Positions 53,799 through 63,826 of a DNA stretch of 64,000 bases are shown here, piece after piece (the first letter of the stretch is position 1; each line of letters opens with the position of its first letter). The stretch lies in the NCBI GenBank assembly GCA_029959605.1, contig JASCOC010000009.1, positions 1-64,000 of the forward strand. The letters are read 5' to 3'. The notes below the pieces were generated by a model that ran no database searches, was not told the origin of the DNA, and saw nothing but the letters and a program-made list of their open reading frames with translations. The position numbers were made by a program, and so were the translations under genes. The DNA comes from Lysobacteraceae bacterium PS02340. Its GTDB lineage: Bacteria > Pseudomonadota > Gammaproteobacteria > Xanthomonadales > Xanthomonadaceae.

Positions 53799-56024
53799 AT
53801 GATCAAGCCGCTTTCCGCCGCGATCGGTTGCATCCTGCTGGCCGCCGCCGGCGCCGGACACGCGCAGCAGGCCGACAGCGACACCGATGACGCCGCGCGC
53901 CGCGATGCCAAGACACTCGATCGCATGGTCGTGACCGGCACGCGCGTGGCGACCTCGATCGACAAGATTCCCGGCGCCATCAGTCTGGTCTCGCAGGAAC
54001 AGGTCGCACACACGCTGGCGCTGACCGAAGACGCGACCGCCGTGCTCGCGCGTACCGTGCCGGGCTACGCCGAGTCCTCGCAGGCGATGAGCAACACCGG
54101 CGAGACGCTGCGCGGCCGCATCGCACTGCGTCTGTTCGACGGCATCCCGCAGGGCTCGCCGCTGCGCGAGGGCGGCCGCAACGGCACGTTCACCGACATG
54201 GGCCTGGTCGGCCGCATCGAAGTGATCAACGGACCGTCGGCGTCGGAAGGCATCGGCGCCGCGGGCGGCATCATCAACTACATCTCCAAGGTGCCGACGG
54301 TCGAGGGGCACGAGACCCAGCTGACCACGCGCTACTCGACGCAGTTCGGCACCGACAGCAGCGGCTGGAAGGTCAGCGTGAACCACGCCTACAAGGGTGA
54401 CGCCTTCGACATGCTGGCCAGCGCGTCGTACATCGACCGCGGCATCTCCTACGACGGCAACGGTCGCCGCATCGGCATGAACACCAGCGGCTCGGTGTCG
54501 GATTCCGAAGCGCGCAATCTGTACTTCAAGGGCGGCATGAACTTCGGCGAAGGCCTCGCGCAACGCCTGCAGTTCAGCTACAGCGACTTCAAGATCGAAG
54601 GCAAGGCGAACTACATCCAGGTCGAAGGCTGTCGCCCGGATCCGGTGCTCTGCCCGGTGCCGACCACGAATACCTCGGAGCGCGGTTCGATCGCCGGCGC
54701 GCTCGCCGAGATCAACGATTTCCGCCAGGCGGCCGTGAACTACAGCCATGGCGATCTGTTCGGCGGTACGTTCAATGCCGACATCTACTGGGCCGACCAG
54801 GCGATGCGCTACCTGCCCGAGGACGGCGACGACCGCCAGCTGGTCAAGGTGGACGACAACTTCGACGAAGCGGACCGCATCTTCGACCAGTCCGAGATCG
54901 TATCGAAGAAGCGCGGCCTGCGCACCTCATGGACGCGCGGGGACCTGTTCGCCGTCGAAGGTCTGCAGCTGCGCACCGGTCTGGATCTGGTCGAGGACGA
55001 AGCCGCGCAGCGGCTCGCGATCACCAATCGCCTGTGGGTGCCGCCGATGCAGTATTCGAGCGTCGCACCGTATGCGCAGCTGAGCTGGGACGTCGGTCCG
55101 GTCACGGTCAGCGGCGGCGTGCGTCACGAGGACGGCAAGCTCGACGTCGACAGCTACACGACGACCGCGTTCCGCAACAGCGTGTTCGTGCAGGGCGGCG
55201 GCCTGGAATACTCGGAGACGATGAAGAACATCGGCGCGATCTGGCGCATCACCGACGAGTTCTCAACGTTCGTCAGCTACGGCGAAGGCTTCGGCCTGGC
55301 GAACATCGGCATTCCGCTGCGCAACATCAGCGTGCCGAACCAGTCGGTCGACCGCATCGCCGATCTCGATCCGATCATCGTCACCAACCGCGAAGTGGGC
55401 TTCAACTGGGCCGGCACCGATGCGTCCTTCGGCGCGTCGTACTACGACTCGCGCTCGCCGTTCGGCACCTCGCTGTCGGTCGATCCGGTCACCAACGACT
55501 TCGTGCTGGCGCGTGCGCCGGTGCGCATCAAGGGCTTCGAGGCCAACGGCGAGTTCCGCTTCAACGACCAGTGGAAGGTGTCGGGCATCTATTCGCGGAT
55601 CCGCGGCAAGACCGCGTTCTGGTCGTCGGCGCCCAACGGCGACTACGACGCCGGCGAACTGAAGAAGCCGCTGGGCGTGCTCGACGTCAATCCCGACAAG
55701 ATCGCCGTGTCGGTCACCTGGAAGTTCATGCCGACGGCCGACGTCACGCTGGGCGCGACCACGCTGCTCGATCGTGACCTGTCCGGCAGCGACGTGCGCA
55801 GCTTCGACAACCGCAGCTTCAGCTACGTCGAGAACACCGAAGGCTATACGCTGTTCGATCTGGGCGTGAACGTCGACACCGGCCGCTACGGCAAGCTGAC
55901 CGTCGGCATCGAGAACCTGCTCGACAAGCAGTACATCCTCAGCTGGTCGCAGGTGCCGGGCTTCCAGAACTACTGGGCCGGTCGCGGGCGGATGGTGTCG
56001 CTCACGCACACGATCACGTTCTGA
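53799..56024 (+). CDS. TonB-dependent outer membrane receptor
   Basis: 741 residues. The signal peptide ends GAGHAQQ, and the plug domain begins RMVVTGTRVATSIDKIPGAI. Plug landmarks are LFDGIPQGSPLREGG and VEVINGPSASEG-like IEVINGPSASEGIGAAGG. A 22-strand barrel follows, ending in aromatic VSLTHTITF. No TonB-box was pinned down. It would carry the cluster's substrate, too large or scarce for porins, into the periplasm using TonB energy. Its promoter region holds the shared 16-nt motif. Confidence 0.92.
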   Translation: MIKPLSAAIGCILLAAAGAGHAQQADSDTDDAARRDAKTLDRMVVTGTRVATSIDKIPGAISLVSQEQVAHTLALTEDATAVLARTVPGYAESSQAMSNTGETLRGRIALRLFDGIPQGSPLREGGRNGTFTDMGLVGRIEVINGPSASEGIGAAGGIINYISKVPTVEGHETQLTTRYSTQFGTDSSGWKVSVNHAYKGDAFDMLASASYIDRGISYDGNGRRIGMNTSGSVSDSEARNLYFKGGMNFGEGLAQRLQFSYSDFKIEGKANYIQVEGCRPDPVLCPVPTTNTSERGSIAGALAEINDFRQAAVNYSHGDLFGGTFNADIYWADQAMRYLPEDGDDRQLVKVDDNFDEADRIFDQSEIVSKKRGLRTSWTRGDLFAVEGLQLRTGLDLVEDEAAQRLAITNRLWVPPMQYSSVAPYAQLSWDVGPVTVSGGVRHEDGKLDVDSYTTTAFRNSVFVQGGGLEYSETMKNIGAIWRITDEFSTFVSYGEGFGLANIGIPLRNISVPNQSVDRIADLDPIIVTNREVGFNWAGTDASFGASYYDSRSPFGTSLSVDPVTNDFVLARAPVRIKGFEANGEFRFNDQWKVSGIYSRIRGKTAFWSSAPNGDYDAGELKKPLGVLDVNPDKIAVSVTWKFMPTADVTLGATTLLDRDLSGSDVRSFDNRSFSYVENTEGYTLFDLGVNVDTGRYGKLTVGIENLLDKQYILSWSQVPGFQNYWAGRGRMVSLTHTITF

Positions 56025-56075
56025 TCGATGCGATCGGATGAGATGGCCCCGCGTGGCGCGGGGCCTGCGTGCGGG

Positions 56076-57389
56076 ATGCGGGAGATGCCGGTGCAGGCAG
56101 CAGACAGGACGCGACCGCGTCGCGCGAACGGTGACGGGCGGCGGCGCGTGCGCCTGCCGGTGATCGCGCTGCTCGCCTGTGCCTGGCTGTCGCCGGTGAT
56201 CTCGGTGCATGCGGTCGAACCCGCAGTGGCGGCGACGCCTGCAGCGCGCTGGCAGGCGCTCGATACGTTCGTCGACGACGCAGTCGGCCCCGGCGCTTAC
56301 ACCGGTGCCGTGGCGTCGGTCTGGCAGAACGGCCAGCCGCCGCACGTGCATGCCACCGGCACGCGCGATCTTGCCGGCACCGAACCGATGCGTGCGGACG
56401 CGATCTTCCGCATCTATTCGATGACCAAACCGATCGTCTCGGTCGCCGTGCTGATGCTCGTCGACAGCGGAGACATCGGACTCGATGACGACATCGCCCG
56501 GCATCTGCCGGCGTTCTCGCAGCTACGCGTGCTGGATGAAAATGGCGCGCAACGCGCACCGGCACGCGCGTTGACGATCCGTCACCTGCTCACCCACACA
56601 TCCGGCATCGCCAACAGCGAGGGCGCGGCACTGCGTCTGCGCGAGGTGGCGGGCCTGGACGACGCCGCGGATCTGGACCTGTACGTCCAACGTCTTGCCG
56701 CCGTGCCGCTGCAGCACGATCCCGGCACGGTGTTCGCCTATGACGGCGCCGCGACGAATGTCCTGTCGCGACTGGTCGAGGTGGTCTCCGGCGAATCTCT
56801 GGACGCGTTTCTGCGGGCCCGGCTGTTCGTGCCGCTGGACATGCGCGATACCGGATTCTCGGTGCCGGCAGACCAGCGCGCCCGCGTGGTCGACATCACC
56901 ACCACCGGCGACGACGGCCACCTGCGCATCGCCGATGGTCCGAGTGCGACGACACCCGGCGCCGCGCTCAATCCCTACACCAGCGGCGCCGGGGGGCTGT
57001 ACTCGACCGCGGCGGACTATCTGCGGTTCGCGCGCATGCTGCTCGGGCGCGGCGCGCTCGACGGCACGCGCTATCTGCGCGAGGACACGGTGGCGATGAT
57101 GCTGCGCAACCAGCTCGGCTTTCTCGACGCGCCGCACACGAGCTTCAGTCCATTCGAAGGCTTCGGCTTCGGTGTCTCGGTGCAGCTCGATCCTGCCGCG
57201 CGCGGGCGCCTCGGTGCGCCGGGACAGGTCGGCTGGTCGGGCGCGGCGTCGACGTATTTCACGATCGATCCGGCGCGCGGCCTCGTCGCGATCCTGCTCG
57301 CCCAGCATCTGCCGCGCGACGTGGCGGGCGATCCCCCGCGGCTGGCGACGCCGTTCTACAACCTCGTCCAGCAGGGCGCTGCACCGTGA
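56076..57389 (+). CDS. Exported serine hydrolase (class C beta-lactamase/esterase family)
   Basis: About 437 residues. A positive N-terminus and signal helix (LPVIALLACAWLSPVISVHA) are followed by the penicillin-binding fold. The nucleophile is in SMTK (YSMTKPIVSV), the Tyr motif is YDGA (FAYDGAATNVLS), and the third motif region is GWSGAASTYF. This pattern fits esterases such as EstB as well as beta-lactamases. In a sugar-uptake cluster an ester-removing role is more likely. Start uncertain: ATG at 56028, 56076 or 56085. The stop overlaps the next start (GTGA). Confidence 0.78.
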   Translation: MREMPVQAADRTRPRRANGDGRRRVRLPVIALLACAWLSPVISVHAVEPAVAATPAARWQALDTFVDDAVGPGAYTGAVASVWQNGQPPHVHATGTRDLAGTEPMRADAIFRIYSMTKPIVSVAVLMLVDSGDIGLDDDIARHLPAFSQLRVLDENGAQRAPARALTIRHLLTHTSGIANSEGAALRLREVAGLDDAADLDLYVQRLAAVPLQHDPGTVFAYDGAATNVLSRLVEVVSGESLDAFLRARLFVPLDMRDTGFSVPADQRARVVDITTTGDDGHLRIADGPSATTPGAALNPYTSGAGGLYSTAADYLRFARMLLGRGALDGTRYLREDTVAMMLRNQLGFLDAPHTSFSPFEGFGFGVSVQLDPAARGRLGAPGQVGWSGAASTYFTIDPARGLVAILLAQHLPRDVAGDPPRLATPFYNLVQQGAAP

Positions 57390-58330
57390 GCGCCGGTCGC
57401 GTGCTCGTCGCCGGCTCGGCGAATCTCGATTTCGTGGTGCGCGCCGCGCACATCCCGGCGCCCGGCGAAACCGTGCTCGGCCGTGAATTCCAGACCTTTC
57501 CCGGCGGCAAGGGCGCCAACCAGGCCGTTGCCGCCGCACGCGCGGGCGGGGCGGACACCCGGATGCTGCTCGCCCTCGGCGATGACGCGCACGCGGTGCC
57601 GGTCGAGGCCTCACTGCGCGAGGCGGGCGTCGCACTCGACATCCGCCGGCAGACCGCGCATGCGACGGGTGTCGCCTTCATCTGCCTGGCCGACGGCGCG
57701 GAGAACGCGATCACCGTCGCGCCTGGCGCCAACGCCGCGCTCGTCGCCGACGACCTGCCCGATCTCGCGGGCGTCGACACCCTGCTGCTGCAGCTGGAAA
57801 CCCCGATCGACGCGGTCACCGCCTGGGCCACGCGTGCGCGCGAGGCCGGCGTGCGCGTGGTCCTCAACGCCGCACCGGCGCGCATCCTGCCCGATGCGCT
57901 GCTGCGCCAGGTCGACGTGCTGATCGTCAACGAAGGCGAGCTGGCGATGATCGCCCACCAGGCCGACGATCTCATCAGCGCCCTGAAATGCGTGCCGGTG
58001 CCGGCCGTCGTCGTCACCCTTGGCGCAGTCGGCTGCATCGCCCGGGACGGAACGGATCTGCATCTGCAGCCCGCATTCCCGGTTGCGGCGGTGGACACCA
58101 CCGCTGCGGGCGATACCTTCTGTGGCGTGCTCGTGGCGGCGCTCGCGCGCGGTGCGACGCTGGTGGCCGGGCTGCGCGCTGCCGCGGCGGCTTCGGCGCT
58201 CGCCTGTACCGCGCTCGGTGCGCAGTCGAGTGTGCCGGCGCGCGCCGACGTCGACGCGCTGCTGCGTGGCGATGCCGACAGTGCAGGCCTCGATGCACTC
58301 GCCGCGCGGTGCGCATCGTCGGCCGCCTGA
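57386..58330 (+). CDS. rbsK: Ribokinase-family (PfkB) sugar kinase
   Basis: 314 residues. The start is GTG 57386, overlapping the upstream stop by 4 nt. PfkB signatures: VLVAGSANLDFV, FPGGKGANQAVAAARAGG near the N-terminus, VNEGELA, and the catalytic DTTAAGDTFCGVLVAAL with Asp. It phosphorylates ribose or a related pentose/deoxy sugar at the terminal hydroxyl. Next to a glycosidase and a transaldolase it would feed the pentose phosphate route. Family firm, substrate open. Confidence 0.85.
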   Translation: MSAGRVLVAGSANLDFVVRAAHIPAPGETVLGREFQTFPGGKGANQAVAAARAGGADTRMLLALGDDAHAVPVEASLREAGVALDIRRQTAHATGVAFICLADGAENAITVAPGANAALVADDLPDLAGVDTLLLQLETPIDAVTAWATRAREAGVRVVLNAAPARILPDALLRQVDVLIVNEGELAMIAHQADDLISALKCVPVPAVVVTLGAVGCIARDGTDLHLQPAFPVAAVDTTAAGDTFCGVLVAALARGATLVAGLRAAAAASALACTALGAQSSVPARADVDALLRGDADSAGLDALAARCASSAA

Positions 58331-58355
58331 TCCGTTCTTCTTCGAGAGTTCCCCC

Positions 58356-60578
58356 ATGAGTCCGTCCCCCTACCGCACGCTCGACGAGGACCAGCCCGGC
58401 GACGGCATGCCCATCGATGCCGACTACGGCCCGGCGCCGCGCCGCACCGAGTACAAGTTCTCGCACGTCACCACCGGACGGTATCTGCCGACACCGGGCA
58501 AGGCGCCCGGCTGGCCGTTCGCCGACATCGGCGACTGGATGATCGACGCCAACGAGAGCGCGCAGGATTGGCTGGCCGAACTGCGCGACTGGCGGCGCGA
58601 ACATCTGGTGCGCATCGGCTACGACGATGCGAACTACCGCCATCCCGACCTGCAGTGGGCGCAGCGCAACTTCGTGCACGCGCAGATGATGGTCGAGGAC
58701 CGCTACTTCTTCGATCCCGACACCGGCACCTACACCGTCGACCGCTATCTCGACGATCTGGTCGCGCGTTTCGGCGGGCTCGATTCGGTGCTGATCTGGT
58801 ACGTCTACCCGAACATCGGCGTCGACGACCGCAACCAGTTCGATCTCGCCCACGACATGCCCGGTGGCCTCGACGGTCTGCGTGAAGCCGTGCAGGCTTT
58901 CCAGGCGCGCGGCGTGCGCGTGTTCCTGCCGGCCAAGCCCTGGGATCACGGCACGCGCGATCCAGGCATCAGCCACTGGGAAGGCCTCGCGGAGATCGTC
59001 GCGGCGGTCGGCGCGGACGGCATCAACGGCGACACCTTCAACGGCGTGCCGCGCGCGTTCTTCGATGCCTGCCAGCGCCTGGGCCGCACCGTGGTGCTGC
59101 AGCCCGAATCGACGATCAGTTCGGAAGAACAGCTGATCTGGAACGTGCAGAGCTGGGGCAAGAAGGCGCCCGACGGGCCGGTGCCGCCGGTGTCGAAGTG
59201 GAAGTGGCTCGAACCGCGGCACATGGTGAACTACGAGAACCGCTGGGGCCGCGACCGCACGCACGACCTGCAGTACTGCTTCTTCAACGGCATCGGCTAC
59301 AACGCCTGGGAAAACATCTGGGGGATCTGGAACCAGTTCACCCCGCGCGATGCCGAAGTCCTGCGCCGCATCGCCACGATCTATCGCCAGTTCCCCGATC
59401 TCGTCGTATCGATGGACTGGGCGCCCTACCAGACCAGTCTGCAGCGCGGGGTGTTCATCAGCCGGTTCCCCGGGGCGGGCCGCACGTTGTGGACGCTGGT
59501 CAATCGCAATGCGTACGCCGTCGATGGCGAACAGCTCGCGCAGCCGCACGTCGAGGGCACGCGCTACTACGACGTCTGGAATGGACGTGCGCTGTCGCCG
59601 CGCATCGTCGATGGCCAGGCGCTGTTCGAACTGTCGATGGAAACGCGCGGTTTCGGCGCTGTGCTCGCAGTCGATGCCGGCGCACCGGTCGAAGGTCTCG
59701 ACGGCTTCCTCGCAACGGTGGCCGCGCAGGCGGCGCAGCCGCTCGGCGCGCACTCGGCGGCCTGGCGTGCGCTCCCGCAGACGCTGGTCGATGTGGCGTC
59801 GACGACGCCGCAGGCCGACGCTCCCGAGGGCATGGTCACCGTGCCGGCCGGCAGCTTCCTGTTCCAGGTCGGCGGCATCGAGATCGAGGGCTTCAACTGG
59901 TCCGGCGTCGACGTGCAGTACCCGTGGGAAGACAGTCCGCGTCGCCATCACCGGCGGCGCATGGATCTGGCGGCATTCCACATCGACCGCCATCCGGTCA
60001 CCAACGCGCAGTTCAAGCGATTCATCGATGACAGCGGCTACGCGCCGCGTGACGCGCACAACTTCCTGCGGCACTGGGTCGACGGCGCGCCGCGCGCCGG
60101 CTGGGAGCGCAAGCCGGTGATCTGGGTGTCGCTCGAAGACGCCCGTGCCTACGCCGCGTGGGCCGGCAAGCGTCTGCCGCGCGAATGGGAGTGGCAGTAC
60201 GCCGCGCAGGGCATCGACGGTCGCCGCTACCCCTGGGGCAACGACTGGCACGACAGCTTCGCGCCGCGGGTCAATCGTGGACGCCGCCTGCAGCCGCCCG
60301 CCGATGTCGACGCGCATCCGCAGGGTGCATCGCCGTTCGGCGTCGAAGATCTGGTCGGCAACGTCTGGCAGTGGACCGATGAATTCGCCGACGACCACAC
60401 GCGCGCAGCCATCCTGCGCGGCGGCAGCAGCTACCAGCCGCAGACCTCGCACTGGTATTTCCCGCAGGCCTACCGCCTCGACCAGCACGGCAAGTACCTG
60501 CTGATGGCACCGTGCAAGGACCGTTCGGGCACGATCGGTTTCCGCTGCGTGGTGGATGCCGGCGGGGACGCGCGATGA
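58356..60578 (+). CDS. Fusion of glycosidase-like barrel and SUMF1/FGE-type domain
   Basis: 740 residues. Residues ~1-480 look like a glycoside-hydrolase-like TIM barrel: VLIWYVYPNIGVDDRNQFD, VFLPAKPWDHGTRD, GADGINGDTFNG and VVLQPESTISSEE, each ending in acidic residues that could be catalytic. Residues ~495-738 are a formylglycine-generating-enzyme-type domain: MVTVPAGSF, DRHPVTNAQFKRFI, AWAGKRLPREWEWQYAA, GNVWQWTDEF, RGGSSY and GFRCVV. No signal peptide. No sulfatase gene is near, so the SUMF1 domain may bind sugar or oxidise another target. The stop overlaps the next ATG. Confidence 0.7.
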   Translation: MSPSPYRTLDEDQPGDGMPIDADYGPAPRRTEYKFSHVTTGRYLPTPGKAPGWPFADIGDWMIDANESAQDWLAELRDWRREHLVRIGYDDANYRHPDLQWAQRNFVHAQMMVEDRYFFDPDTGTYTVDRYLDDLVARFGGLDSVLIWYVYPNIGVDDRNQFDLAHDMPGGLDGLREAVQAFQARGVRVFLPAKPWDHGTRDPGISHWEGLAEIVAAVGADGINGDTFNGVPRAFFDACQRLGRTVVLQPESTISSEEQLIWNVQSWGKKAPDGPVPPVSKWKWLEPRHMVNYENRWGRDRTHDLQYCFFNGIGYNAWENIWGIWNQFTPRDAEVLRRIATIYRQFPDLVVSMDWAPYQTSLQRGVFISRFPGAGRTLWTLVNRNAYAVDGEQLAQPHVEGTRYYDVWNGRALSPRIVDGQALFELSMETRGFGAVLAVDAGAPVEGLDGFLATVAAQAAQPLGAHSAAWRALPQTLVDVASTTPQADAPEGMVTVPAGSFLFQVGGIEIEGFNWSGVDVQYPWEDSPRRHHRRRMDLAAFHIDRHPVTNAQFKRFIDDSGYAPRDAHNFLRHWVDGAPRAGWERKPVIWVSLEDARAYAAWAGKRLPREWEWQYAAQGIDGRRYPWGNDWHDSFAPRVNRGRRLQPPADVDAHPQGASPFGVEDLVGNVWQWTDEFADDHTRAAILRGGSSYQPQTSHWYFPQAYRLDQHGKYLLMAPCKDRSGTIGFRCVVDAGGDAR

Positions 60579-62476
60579 GCACACCGGTGACCGTGCGCGA
60601 CGTACAGCGGCCGCCCGCGCCGTCGCAGGTGCGACTGCGCGGCCTGCTCGGCGATGCGCTCGATGCCAACCGCCGCGGCCGCCTGTCGACCTTCGTCACC
60701 GGTCCCGACAGCCCCGCGATCGCGATCTTCGATCCCGCGCATCGCGCGCACAACGATGAGGGCGACTGGTACGGCGAACACGCCGGCAAGTGGCTGTCGG
60801 CGGCGGCCAAGGCGGCGGCGCGCAGCGGCGACCCGGCTTTGGAAACGCATCTGCGCGCAGTGGTGTCCTATCTGCACGCGGTGCAGGACACCGACGGCTA
60901 TCTCGGCACCTACGCGCCGCACCGGCGCTTCATGGTGCCGCAGCCGCCGAAGCCCGAAAGCTGGAACGGCGAGCCGGCGCTGCGCACCTGGGACGTGTGG
61001 ACCCACGCCTATCTGCTGCTCGGCCTGCTCGACGTGCACCGCGCGTTTCCGGATTCGGGCGCGCTCGACGCCGCGCGACGGATCGGCGCGCTGTGCTGGC
61101 GCACGTTCTGCGTCGACGGCATCGACATCACCAGTGTCGGCAACCACCACGGCATGTCGGCGACGGTGCTGCTCGATCCGGTGATGGATCTGCATGCGCT
61201 GACGGGCGATGCGGATCTGCTCGCGCTGGCGCATCGCATCGTCGAGCAGATGGACGCCAATCCGCGTCTCGCCCTGATCGAACGCGCGCTCGATGGCGCC
61301 GATCCGTCCGAGATCGCGACCGGCAAGGCCTACCAGCTGTGCTGGAACCTCGTCGGCCTGGCCAAGCTCGCGCGCGTCAGCGTCGATCCGCGTCATCGTG
61401 CGGTGCTCGACGCGCAGTGGCAGGCGATCGCCGACCATCACCTGAGTCTCGGCGGCGGGCCCTTCGGCGGCATCGGCCATCGCTCGCGCGAAGTGTTCAA
61501 TCCGGCCTTCGTGTTCGACCCGCAGGCCTACGTCGAAACCTGTTCGATCCTCGCCTGGCTGCAGCTCAACCGCGAACTGCTGGCGATCACCGGCGACGCG
61601 CGCCACGCCGAGGAGATCGAACGCACCGCCTACAACGATCTGCTCGGCGCGCAGGCGCCCAACGGCGAGGACTGGTGCTACTACTCCTACGCCAACGGTC
61701 AGCGCATCCACACGAACTACTGGCGTTGCTGCAAATCCAGCGGCGCGATGGCGATCGAGGAACTGCAGGGCATCGCCTACGCCGAGCGCGACGATGGCCC
61801 GGTGGTGAACCTGCTCGGGCCGGGCGAGGCGACGTTCGATCGCATCGACGCCGGGCGCGTGCAAATCGTGCAGGAGACGGGCTATCCGTTCGATGGTGGC
61901 GTGCGCTTCGCACTGGAGGTGGAGCGCGAGGCGGACTTCGTGCTGCACATCCGGATTCCGGCGTGGGCGCAGGGCGCGACGCTGGCGATCAATGGCGCGC
62001 CCTTCGACGCTGCGCTCGTCGCGGGCGACTACGCCAGCCTCGCGCGCACCTGGCGCGATGGCGACGTGGTGACGCTCGATCTGCCGATGTCGCCGCGCGT
62101 GCATCGCCGCAGCTACCGCAACGTCCAGATCTCGCGTGCCCCCGACGGCAGCCCGGTGCGCCAGCAGGTGCTGCATTACGCCTGGATCGCGTTCGGGCGG
62201 GGTCCGCTGGCGTATGCGACCGGACTGATCGACGGCTACAAGACATCGGAGATCGTGCGTCTGCCCGACGACGATGCGCAGATCCGTCTGGAGACGCTGC
62301 CGCCGCAGGGCGATGCGCCGGCCGTCGGCCTGCGCCTGCATCTCGACGATCGTGCGCCGATCGATTTCGCGCCGTACTACGGCCTCGGCTCGCGCGCCGA
62401 CCGCATCTGGCGGCTGACCTGGCTGGGCCTGGCGCCGCAGGGCGGCGTGGACAGCGGAGATTGCGGAGCGCTTTGA
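60575..62476 (+). CDS. GH127-like glycosidase (beta-L-arabinofuranosidase family)
   Basis: 633 residues of the DUF1680/GH127 type. (alpha/alpha)6 barrel features: GDWYGEHAGKWLSAAAKAA, GYLGTYAPHRRF and HAYLLLGLLDVH. The catalytic region has Glu in YVETCSILAWL and the metal-thiolate nucleophile in YWRCCKSSGAMAIEEL. GH127 enzymes remove beta-L-arabinofuranose from plant hydroxyproline-rich glycans through a zinc-bound Cys. The ATG overlaps the upstream stop (ATGA). No signal peptide, so it works in the cytosol on imported oligosaccharide. Confidence 0.8.
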   Translation: MSTPVTVRDVQRPPAPSQVRLRGLLGDALDANRRGRLSTFVTGPDSPAIAIFDPAHRAHNDEGDWYGEHAGKWLSAAAKAAARSGDPALETHLRAVVSYLHAVQDTDGYLGTYAPHRRFMVPQPPKPESWNGEPALRTWDVWTHAYLLLGLLDVHRAFPDSGALDAARRIGALCWRTFCVDGIDITSVGNHHGMSATVLLDPVMDLHALTGDADLLALAHRIVEQMDANPRLALIERALDGADPSEIATGKAYQLCWNLVGLAKLARVSVDPRHRAVLDAQWQAIADHHLSLGGGPFGGIGHRSREVFNPAFVFDPQAYVETCSILAWLQLNRELLAITGDARHAEEIERTAYNDLLGAQAPNGEDWCYYSYANGQRIHTNYWRCCKSSGAMAIEELQGIAYAERDDGPVVNLLGPGEATFDRIDAGRVQIVQETGYPFDGGVRFALEVEREADFVLHIRIPAWAQGATLAINGAPFDAALVAGDYASLARTWRDGDVVTLDLPMSPRVHRRSYRNVQISRAPDGSPVRQQVLHYAWIAFGRGPLAYATGLIDGYKTSEIVRLPDDDAQIRLETLPPQGDAPAVGLRLHLDDRAPIDFAPYYGLGSRADRIWRLTWLGLAPQGGVDSGDCGAL

Positions 62477-62590
62477 GATGATGCCCGTGCGCAAGCAAGT
62501 TTCTGTGGCGCGAGAACATAGACAGGACGGATGGGTTGCGATGCCGGGCTTGCGCAGACTGCGCGCGGGCACCGCCGCAGCTTGGGAAGG

Positions 62591-63793
62591 ATGTCGGACG
62601 ACATGACGGGTTCCATCTTCGACAGTGGTCGCAGCGGGCCGCCGGGGCCGCTGAGCGGCGTGCGCGTGCTGGATCTCAGCGCGTACATCGCCGGTCCCTA
62701 CGGGTGCGCGCTGCTCGCCGACCAGGGCGCCGACGTGATCAAGGTCGAGCCGCCGGATGGCGACAACCTGCGCAACTATCCGTCGACGCTCGCCGACGAA
62801 AGCCGTGCGTTTCTCGGCGTGAACCGCAGCAAGCGCGGCGTCACCCTGAACCTGAAGGACGACGACGATCTCGCCGTGCTCTATCGCCTGGTGCGCGAGG
62901 CCGACGTGCTGGTGCACAACTTCCGTCCCGGCGTGCCGGAACGGCTGGCGATCGATTTCCCCACGCTGTCGGCGCTGAATCCGCGGCTGATCTATTGCGC
63001 GGTCACCGGTTACGGCGAAACCGGTCCGCTGAAGGACAAGGCCGGCTACGACCAGGTGCTGCAGACGATGACCGGCATGTGCACGCTGCAGGGCAAGCGC
63101 GGTGGCGCACCGGAGATCATCTACGGCTCGGTGGTCGACTACTACGCGGCCGCATTGCTCGCCGCCGGCGTGTCGTCCGCGCTGTTCGAGCGCGAGCGCA
63201 GCGGCGAAGGCCAGTTCGTCGGCGTGTCGCTGTTGCGCAGCGCGCTGACCATGCAGTCCGCGCGTATGGTCTGGGCCGAAGGCGAGGCGCTCGACATCGG
63301 CCGCGACATGCGCTCGGGCGGCGTGACCGGCCTGCATCCCACGCGCGAGGGCTGGCTGTACGTGTCGGCCAACACGCCGCGGTTCTGGCAGGCGCTGTGC
63401 GCGCTGACCGGTCTCGATGCGCTGGCCGCCGATCCGCGCTACGACAGCGTGCGCAAGCGTGCCGCGCATGCCGACGAAATCCTGCCGCAGCTGCACGCGG
63501 CGCTGGCCACGCGCGACGCACTGGACTGGGAAGCACGTTTCGGCGACGCGGTGCCCTGCGCGGCCGCGCGCGCGGTCGAGGACATGTTCGAACACCCGCA
63601 GGTGCTGGCCGAGGAGATCGTGGCGACCATCGACCACCCGCGCCTGGGCAGCTATCGCGGCGTCTCGCGGCCGATCCGCTTCGGCCGCACGCCGGGACCC
63701 GCCCCGTTCGCCGCGCCCGGGCTCGGCGAGCACTCGGACGCGATCAGGGTGGCCCTCGACGACGCCGGGCGCGACAATGACGGGCCCGCCTGA
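62591..63793 (+). CDS. CaiB/BaiF (family III) CoA transferase
   Basis: About 400 residues. The N-terminus is GVRVLDLSAYIAGPYGCALLADQGADVIKVEPP, typical of the family. Catalytic Asp is in KAGYDQVLQTMTG, and the late GEHSDAI is also conserved. It moves CoA between carboxylic acids. With the CitE-like lyase at the other end of the cluster it could activate and split a hydroxy diacid. ATG 62591 directly follows GGGAAGG; ATG 62603 has better spacing and may be used. Confidence 0.85.
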   Translation: MSDDMTGSIFDSGRSGPPGPLSGVRVLDLSAYIAGPYGCALLADQGADVIKVEPPDGDNLRNYPSTLADESRAFLGVNRSKRGVTLNLKDDDDLAVLYRLVREADVLVHNFRPGVPERLAIDFPTLSALNPRLIYCAVTGYGETGPLKDKAGYDQVLQTMTGMCTLQGKRGGAPEIIYGSVVDYYAAALLAAGVSSALFERERSGEGQFVGVSLLRSALTMQSARMVWAEGEALDIGRDMRSGGVTGLHPTREGWLYVSANTPRFWQALCALTGLDALAADPRYDSVRKRAAHADEILPQLHAALATRDALDWEARFGDAVPCAAARAVEDMFEHPQVLAEEIVATIDHPRLGSYRGVSRPIRFGRTPGPAPFAAPGLGEHSDAIRVALDDAGRDNDGPA

Positions 63794-63826
63794 CACGCGG
63801 CGCGCGTCCCGAACCCCGAGGTGTCC

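Noticed and set aside
60470-63796. Minus-strand open frame of 1108 codons opposite the glycosidase and CoA transferase
   Set aside because: Low-complexity Arg/Ala/His composition with no motif, while the plus-strand genes carry clear family signatures.
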